Source: Hermetia illucens
Lineage: Eukaryota; Arthropoda; Insecta; Diptera; Stratiomyidae
Assembly (NCBI RefSeq): GCF_905115235.1
Contig: NC_051850.1
Location: forward strand, 12,929,841-12,993,840
Direction of reading: 5' to 3'
DNA length: 64,000 nucleotides
Shown: piece by piece, positions 58,001 through 64,000 of the stretch
Layout: the number at the start of each line of letters is the position of its first letter
Numbering within the stretch: position 1 is the first letter of the stretch
The notes under the pieces: generated by a model
The model's input: only the letters and a program-made list of their open reading frames with translations
Databases searched by the model: none
Told to the model about the DNA's origin: nothing
Translations under genes and position numbers: made by a program

Positions 58001-61000
58001 ACCAACAACATCAAACCGCACTGGTCAAACTCGAAGAAGAATAAGGATAGGAGAATACAACTTTGAGACCGTTGACAATTTCTTCTATCTAGGGTCCAAA
58101 ATCACAACCGATAACAACTACGATGATGAAATCCGCGCACGGTTGTTGTCAGCCAACAGAGCCTATTTCAGCTTACAAAGCCTATTCCGCTCGAAACGTC
58201 TCACCATAGGGTCAAAGCTCTTACTGTACAAGACTATGATCTTGCCAGTCCTCATGTATTCCTCGGAAATTTGGGTTCTTAGCAAAAAAAAATTGCGAAC
58301 TCTTGGCCGCGTTCGAGAGAAGAATTTTTGGCCCCCTACATGAGGATGGACGATTCCGTAGCCTACACAATGACGAAATCTATGAGCGATACCATGACCG
58401 TCCGGTTGTGGATAAAATCCGGCTCAATAGGTTATGGTGGGCGGGTCACTTAATCCGTATGGATGAGGATGATCCCACCCGGAAAGTCTATAAAGGCAAT
58501 ATCTATGGTAGAAAAAGAAGACGAGGCAGACCCTGCCTAAGATGGAGCGATGGCGTAGGTCAGGACGCGAGACAGCTTTTAGGGATATCGAATTGGTGGA
58601 CCTCGGCGCAAAACCGGGATGTCTGGAGTTCCTTATTAAGGCAGGCCTAGACCGGATACCGGTTGTTGCGCCGTTGATGATGATGAGGAGTTTCTGTTAA
58701 AAGTATGAACGAATTTATCACTACTATATTACTTGTTTTCAATTCAGTAATTATATTATGATACTACTTTCCTCGCGCAGGCACAAGTTATTCAATAGGT
58801 GAACTATGGAATTGACGAAGAGGTGTACCGAAACTGTAAACCCTTCTCATCTGTAACAAAAATTCTATGGCAGACTATCTGTAGTTCTAACTATAATGAT
58901 CCCCTCCCTTAACCATCATTGATTGTGGTAATTGTAATATTTTATATCGTATAAACCTTCTGCAACACAAGGCGTCAAAATCGATGGTAAATTTCACTTT
59001 CAAAACGACAATTTCGATGGTTTGAACGAAATCCAACTAGGCAAACTTCCTCTTTTCCTTCTTAGCATTTTTTATGTTATCCTATTTTGCTTGCTCCTTA
59101 ATTACGTTCAACTGGTCGTGGCTAACAAAAATATAACTTCTAGAAATCTAGATGACCGGACCAATTTGGAAGAAATTTTCTTCCACATTTGTGGTCCACG
59201 GACCCCTCTTTATAATAATAATAATCGTTGGCACAACAATCCATATTGGATCAGGGCCTTGAAGTGTGTTAGAGCACTTCATTCAAGACCGTAACGGTAC
59301 ACTACAGAACACTCTAGGAGGCAATATGGTCAGCATTACGCTCGCCCGAAATTATTACCCTGATTTGACTCAGGTACTCATTCACAGCTGAGTCGACTGG
59401 TATCCGACGTCAAATCACGATACAAATTCCACTGCCGCCAGCGAGATTTGAACCGCGACCTTCCGTACGACAGCCTTGTGCTCTAACCACTCGGCTATCC
59501 GGACCCCTCTTTGTTCAGCTAAATACCCAAATTTTCGAAAACGCGAGTGACGGTTTCATCGGAAGACAAAAAAAAGTTTCTCACTAATTCGTCCAGTGCG
59601 ACATCAACTGAATGCGGACTTAGGGCTCCCTCAATCCTCAAACAGAGGATCTCCTCCTCAGAGGTGAGGCAGCGTTTGATGAGTTGTCTTTGCCCTGGAG
59701 GAAACCGTGAGTCACTTTCCTAGATGACTGTTCATGACACATCTCAGCGATACTTTAAGGAGTCTTCATAAATAAGTCCTGTTAAGCATATTTGGTCAGC
59801 GTTAAGGACGCTGTGCACTCTTTGCTTGTAGAGCCTCACATTGGCAACTCTTTCACCCCAGTCCACTCACTTTCATTGATTACACCCCCAAACGTCTTGC
59901 ATTTTACGTTCGTCGTGTGATTTCTAATCCTCTTTTTAAGGGTTTATGTATAACAAAACCGTATTTAAAATCGATTCATTGTCTGTCACACGCACTTTTC
60001 TCCAAAACGGGTACACCGAATCCAAAGAAATTTTGTGGACTAATGGGAACTATGAAATCCCATGCATGCAGTGAGTGACAAATTGACGTGGAGTTTAAAG
60101 GGGGCTCGCCATACATGCAAAGGTGATATAAAATTTTTTTTTAATCGTTTATAGTCATGTGGGGTATCAAACGAAAGATCTTCATTCGTACTTTCCAATA
60201 CTGTTTTGACGTGAATTGTAAAGTGCGCGAGTAAGGAACCAAATGTTACGCTGTTGATTTTAAACGAGTTAGTCTGTTTTTCTGTCTTGTCTCCAATGTC
60301 GGATTCCATACTGAATACTTCTTCTGATTTTAACTTTATCTAACCTTCCTCGAATTTTTTTGAACACTTTTGTTAAAAATTTCCTGAAATATCATTCCGA
60401 AGTTCGGCTTCTCTTCCACAATTGTGACTTTCCCACACTTGGGCGTTACAACCTAAATTCGATTTTTTCCCTTCGATTATCCTATTCGTCCACCATCATT
60501 ATCCTCACTACATCCTCTTTTAACTACCACCCTAACGAACTGTTCCACCTTTACTGGAATTACAGACCTCAGAATTTTTCACAACCCCGTTCCGAGACTA
60601 CTCGCATGTTGCTGTTACAAGGCTTTGCTTTTTCCTCCTTTTCACTGTTTTTTGTATATTTATTGTCCTCATTTATAGGTAAAAAATGATCGTTCCGATA
60701 GGTACCAAACACCTCCTATTATATGCAAGGAAATTAATTCTACAGCTATAATTCCCGATTTTGATACAGAAAAGATATATTGCTTCACTGAATTATAAAT
60801 CAAGAACAGGATTGCAGGATTTTTTCCTGATGCAATTACGAAAGAGACATCCTTACAGACTGGCTAGCTTTGAATAATTATGTCAAAATCTTCTTGCTTT
60901 CCTTATCACTCACTGGGAATACAACTATGAAATGCGGATTTGAGAAAACAGAGGGTCCACCAATGCAGTGTGTGGTATAAAAACTTGACATTTCGTTAGG

Positions 61001-63969
61001 CCATGAGCAAGTGTTAAACGAACCTACAAGATAAACTGAAAAAGTGTTTGCAAAGTGTTGTACGGTTTTGATTAATATGTTTTATACCAAATAAGAAGCA
61101 TTCGCGGACATTACTAATTTTTTGTTTTCATTTGTAAAAAATTCCTGCTCAACCATACCAGTTACTTTGAAGGGCTTATGGTAAACATGCTCCATTGCAG
61201 ACAAGGATGGTTTCGGGGTTTCAAAAGTGGTAATTTCAACAAGGACCACAGACAACCGAAAAAAATGCGAAGGTGTGCAATTGTAGACATTATTGCACGA
61301 AGATGGTTCGCAAACACAAGAAAAAATACGCAGAGCAATCGAACATAGGCCAACAAACAGTTTTCAAGCGTTTACGAAAGATGAGGAAGATTCAGAAAAT
61401 CGCAAATGACATGAGCAAGAGAGTAATGAAGTGTCGAAAAAGTATTTGTGAAATTTTGCTCATATGAAGCAAAAAAATGTCGCTTCTATATTGAAACGTT
61501 TTTGGTAATGAAAAGTCGATAATTTTTAGGATCCCAAATGGAAAAAAATATGGATAGACAAAGACTCACCATCCAGATCCATCGAATTGCTTTGGCAGGA
61601 TGACGATTCACTGTGTTCGGTAGGATCGGAAAGGGGGCGTAACGATTAATATTAGCCACTACCAACAACAATTGAATGGTTTGAAGCCTTTCGATTAGAA
61701 TATAAAAAGAGGCAAAACAAGATCATTCTCCATTGCATACGGCAAAATCGGTTTGTGACACGTTGGAAGCACTCAGCCGGGAAGTTCTACTCCATGCCGA
61801 TTACCGACCAGACTTAGCTTCTTTCGATTAACACTTATTTGCCAACGATGGGTCACGTACCCGCTTAGTAGCGCTTTGGTTCATCGAAAGATGTGAAAAA
61901 ATGATGCGGTGAATATTTCACGGCGAGGGGTTGGATTTTTACTGACGTGATATTCACAAATTGCTCGAAATACCAGGTTGTTCAATGAGTTTTGCGATTC
62001 GATAAGAAAAACACAAGTTTGTGGTTTCAGCGTAGTCTCCGTGAACATCAATACACCTGTTCCAACGGGATTCCAATTTATGAATTCCATCCCTGAAGTA
62101 AGAATCTCAAAGGGCTGAAAAATACGCTTGCACAGCTGTTATGACCTCATCATTTGATGAAAAACGCTTTCCACGCATGAATTTTTTAGGACCGAAAACA
62201 GATGGAAGTCACTAGGGGTGAATACGGTGCACGCTCCAACAATTGGAATTTGAAGTCATGGGTTCTAGCCATTGTCAAAATGTTTTTGTGACACGGTACA
62301 TTGTCCTGATAAAAAAGAGTTTTTTCTTCTTCAAACCTGGTCTTTTTTTACGATTTTTTTCCTTCCGCTGGTCTAAAAGATTAGATTAATATTCAGAATT
62401 TGTTGTTTTACCAGTTTGCAAGTAATCCACAAACAAAACTCCTTCCGCATTCCAAAAAACTGATACTAAATCCTTCTTGGCCGATTTTTGGATGCGTCGG
62501 ATGAATCGAGAGTTATTTCCAGTCAAAGAAGAAGGCGATGTTCACGGTTTTCATCGATTATCACGGTGTGATGCATAGTTAATTCTTGCCACAAGGTCAG
62601 ACTGTCAACAAGGAATACTATTTGGGTGGTTTGAGGCGTTTGCGTGAATCAGTCCGTCAAAAACGCAAGCATTTGTGGGCGGACAACTCGTGCATCTTGC
62701 ACCACGATAATGCACCGTTGCATAATGCCATCAATATCCGCGAGTTTTTGGCTAAAAACAACACGAACACCATCCAACAACCACCGAATTCATCTGATTC
62801 GGTCCCATGTGATTTCTTCCTCTTCAATCGAATCAAAAAATCACTGAGAAGAACACGTTTCAGTAGCCGAGAGGAGATAACGGAAAAATCGGAGATGGCC
62901 CTAATGGATATACCTAATATGGAGTTTTAAAAATGTGTCGAGGACTGGATCAAGCGTTGACATAAGTGTGTTGCAGTCGATGGGGACTACTTTGAAGGGG
63001 ACAATATCGATTGTCAACAATAAACAGGTATTGTTTATTTTATTAATGAATTCCGGGAACTTTTTGATCAAGGTAGTATGTGCGTTACTAAGCGATTTAA
63101 CTATCTCTTCTTGTGCAACTTATTTTTATATTTTTTTTAGGAGAATAGAAATTCCCTCATAAGAAATAAATTTTTAACAGGTTCACAAAATTTAGGTAAA
63201 GACTATTTTATTTCAGCGGACGTAATCATATTTGCGTTGAAGATATTGTATTCTTAGTTATAAGCCTCTAAACCTCTACAGCAGAGAAACTCTTCACGTA
63301 AAACTAGATACAAATCTCTCTCATATTAGATTTCCAATTGCTAACATCGTCAAAGTTTTCTCGAAAAGATATTTCTCCTCAAAGGTTCCCAGAAAAGTAA
63401 ATGCTTTTCTTGAGGAGCATAACCCCAGAGGATTAGTTTTTAGAAAGCAACAGATGAACGAACACTGGCTAAAGTGTTACGCAAAATAGAAAACCTATTT
63501 GTGATCGGAAAAGTCTAGTGTGATATAACATTACTTTATTGACGGTTTCAATCTCTAGATGCTAATTCATTATATACATTTCTTCACTAATGGAGTTAAA
63601 ATTTCCAACAAAAGAAAGTATTGAAAGTTATTATATTAAACGAAAGATTGGAAACAATTTCAACTGAAATAACGTATCGTGTGCCTCATAAGTTAGAAAT
63701 ATGCTTAATGAATAGTACTTGAGCAGACATAGATCGTGCCAGTGAATAAGATACAGTTTCCAGCTATTCACAAAAAAATTTAAATATTCTGAAAACAACA
63801 TATTAATATTTACCTCAAAAACACCTAAACAGCGACCAAGTTTCCCAATAACACCTGCTTCCTCTAGAACTTCTCGTACAGCCGTTACAGAAGGTTCTTC
63901 CTCTGGTTCAACGCCACCACCCGGTACTATCCAAAGTTCTGGTCGACGGGAAGATGTTACAAGAAGGAC
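55079..63969 (-). CDS. Aps: Diphosphoinositol polyphosphate phosphohydrolase (Nudix), 3' part
   Basis: Two exons on the minus strand: 63969-63814 (52 codons) and 55312-55079 (77 codons plus stop), joined in phase 0. The first carries VLLVTSSRRPELWIVPGG and a complete Nudix box (GX5EX7REVXEEAGV) with the metal-binding Glu residues. The second continues NTEHMHRTEVFVMTVTEE, IGRKRQWFSIDDALAQL, HKPTQRHYLQQL and a Ser/Pro-rich tail ending SPTSSS. This matches human DIPP1/NUDT3 and fly Aps, which hydrolyse diphosphoinositol polyphosphates and diadenosine polyphosphates in the cytoplasm. The 5' exon(s), with about the first 30 residues, lie beyond the right edge. The intron is 8.5 kb and packed with transposons. 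Coding sequence is intact. Confidence 0.95.
55426..55472. repeat. Left copy of 47-base direct repeat
   Basis: Runs from 'agcttctgttaaaagtatga' to 'ctactatattacttg' just before the 5' end of the RTE element. It matches 58689-58735 at 45 of 47 positions. Best read as the target site duplication of that element. Confidence 0.85.
55473..58688 (+). mobile_element. RTE-type LINE, full-length size, broken frames
   Basis: About 3.2 kb with a 5' UTR of some 300 bases, one long coding region and a GAT-triplet tail. Endonuclease: TALQEMRW-like start near 55835, GVGFLVSQKM, LINVHAPTEET, IILGNFNSQVG (family Asp reads Asn), NQIDHVLIERR and SDHYLVGMVLR. RT: NHKSPGVDGITAELVKYGG, WQRGIICLIHKKGDITQCSNYRG split by frame, FIDFKATYDSIARV (motif A), GLRQGDALSCVLFNL, LLAYADDIDIMG (YADD intact). 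C-terminal domain: LLLYKTMILPVLMYSS, IRLNRLWWAGHLIRMDEDD, GRKRRRGRPCLRWSDG. Five overlapping frames show at least four frame changes plus stops near 56300. No ORF1 or RNase H, as in RTE. A 47-base direct repeat flanks it. Related copies are at 13870, 21185, 42650, 46276 and 48683. Confidence 0.85.
58689..58735. repeat. Right copy of 47-base direct repeat
   Basis: Starts directly after the LINE triplet tail and repeats 55426-55472 with two mismatches. Confidence 0.85.
59212..59503 (-). repeat. tRNA-derived SINE, copy 2, with target duplication
   Basis: Box A TAGCCGAGTGG (59497-59487) and box B GGTTCAAATCTC (59454-59443) on the minus strand, body as in the copy at 6068, and an AAT-repeat tail. 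It is flanked by a perfect 12-base direct repeat 'ggacccctcttt' (59200-59211 and 59501-59512), so the insertion is real and fairly recent. The head overlaps the duplication by up to three bases. Confidence 0.9.
59513..59929. other. Aps intron, nothing recognised
   Basis: No coding region or known repeat was recognised. Confidence 0.35.
59930..60310. repeat. Dispersed repeat, copy 3 (partial)
   Basis: Shares ordered blocks with 50110-50400: a 'cattgtctgtcacacgcac' block, 'gggaacta', 'ccatacatgcaaa', a T-run and 'tagtcatgtggggtatcaaa'. It lacks the left arm of the palindrome and is more diverged than the other copies. Confidence 0.6.
60311..61175. other. Aps intron, nothing recognised
   Basis: AT-rich intron sequence. 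The 109-codon frame at 60360-60689 is hydrophobic near its end but has no family support. Confidence 0.35.
61180..61900 (+). mobile_element. mariner relic, lineage close to the 52 kb element
   Basis: Broken frames read RWFRGFKSGNFNKDHRQPKK near 61205, then a poorly preserved middle with DPKWKK near 61530 and INISHYQQQLNGLKPF near 61645, then TAKSVCDTLEALSREVL, DYRPDLASFD and HLFANDGS near 61740-61850. These follow the mariner order (RWF-FK-GDF, NPKR--W, Y--QL--L, then D34D-type spacing to PD-A-SD-HLF). It has many stops and an internal deletion. No ends were identified. Confidence 0.65.
61972..62560 (-). mobile_element. mariner relic, second lineage, minus strand
   Basis: On the minus strand: FWNAEGVLFVDYLQTGKTTNSEY near 62440-62380, LFYQDNVPCHK near 62310, FKFQLLERAPYSP near 62240, GKRFSSNDEVITAVQAYFSALRDSYFRDGIHKLESRWNRC near 62170-62060 and IDVHGDY. 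This is the C-terminal half of a mariner-type transposase of a subfamily distinct from the 52 kb element. 'aggttgttcaatgagttttg' near 61974 resembles a mariner terminal repeat. The N-terminal half is missing. Confidence 0.65.
62575..63030 (+). mobile_element. mariner relic, third lineage
   Basis: The open frame at 62586-62930 reads MPQGQTVNKEYYLGGLRRL, SCILHHDNAPLHNAINIREF, PCDFFLFNRIKKSLRRTRF and then, past a stop, CVEDWIKR and CVAVDGDYFEGDNI near 62935-63010. It is the C-terminal third of a mariner transposase with the second and third Asp present and 34 residues apart. The first Asp region and DNA-binding part are absent. It lies back to back with the minus-strand relic, which suggests nested insertions. 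Confidence 0.75.
63031..63813. other. Aps intron, AT-rich
   Basis: AT-rich intron next to the donor site of the Nudix-box exon (GAG|GTAAAT at 63813). Nothing else was recognised. Confidence 0.5.
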
Positions 63970-64000
63970 CTGAAATAAACAACATGTTCAAATGAATAAA

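Noticed and set aside
1-64000. CRISPR array, bacterial operon or organelle DNA
   Set aside because: No evenly spaced direct repeats, no bacterial gene layout, and no mitochondrial genes were seen. Introns and animal repeats throughout.

Overview
This is a 64 kb piece of a transposon-rich insect genome, most likely a fly. The host genes are animal genes with introns: asf1, a PUSL1-type tRNA pseudouridine synthase, a DUSP19-like phosphatase, an RNF146/Iduna ubiquitin ligase and an Aps/DIPP Nudix hydrolase. The repeats are insect LINE clades, a tRNA-derived SINE, mariner and Tc1 elements. I cannot fix the species; the order is inferred from gene style and repeat types.

Layout. 1-330 holds part of an unrecognised host exon (minus). 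0.96-11 kb is mostly repeat debris: an R1-like LINE, jockey-group and EN-RT LINE pieces, a SINE, a Tc1-like relic and a hairpin. 12.2-12.9 kb is asf1 (minus), head to head with the PUSL1-type gene (plus, six exons, 13.5-20.3 kb), whose 5.5 kb second intron carries two LINE blocks. The DUSP gene starts 40 bases after the PUSL1 stop. 21-29 kb holds more LINEs, including a nearly complete LOA-type element with endonuclease, reverse transcriptase and RNase H.

29.8-42.2 kb is the Iduna gene (minus). The shared exons encode an acidic N-terminus, a C3HC4 RING and the start of a WWE domain. They can join either of two different last exons, each encoding a complete but divergent WWE remainder: a proximal one 54 bases downstream, with its own stop and poly(A) signal, and a distal one after a 5.5 kb intron full of repeat relics. 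The predicted proteins are 185 and 310 residues. This is the most interesting biological observation here.

42.6-53.3 kb is intergenic and repeat-rich: RTE copies, an EN-RT fragment, a large palindromic repeat and a mariner with matching inverted ends whose transposase frame has two stops. 55.1-64 kb holds the last two exons of Aps (minus). They are separated by an 8.5 kb intron containing a full-length-size RTE element flanked by an unusually long 47-base direct repeat, a SINE with a perfect 12-base target duplication, and three adjacent mariner relics of different lineages.

The host genes are separate housekeeping or signalling genes rather than a pathway: histone handling, tRNA modification, phosphatase signalling, poly(ADP-ribose)-directed ubiquitination and inositol pyrophosphate turnover. 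Their exons are intact wherever visible, while the introns have grown by repeated insertion.
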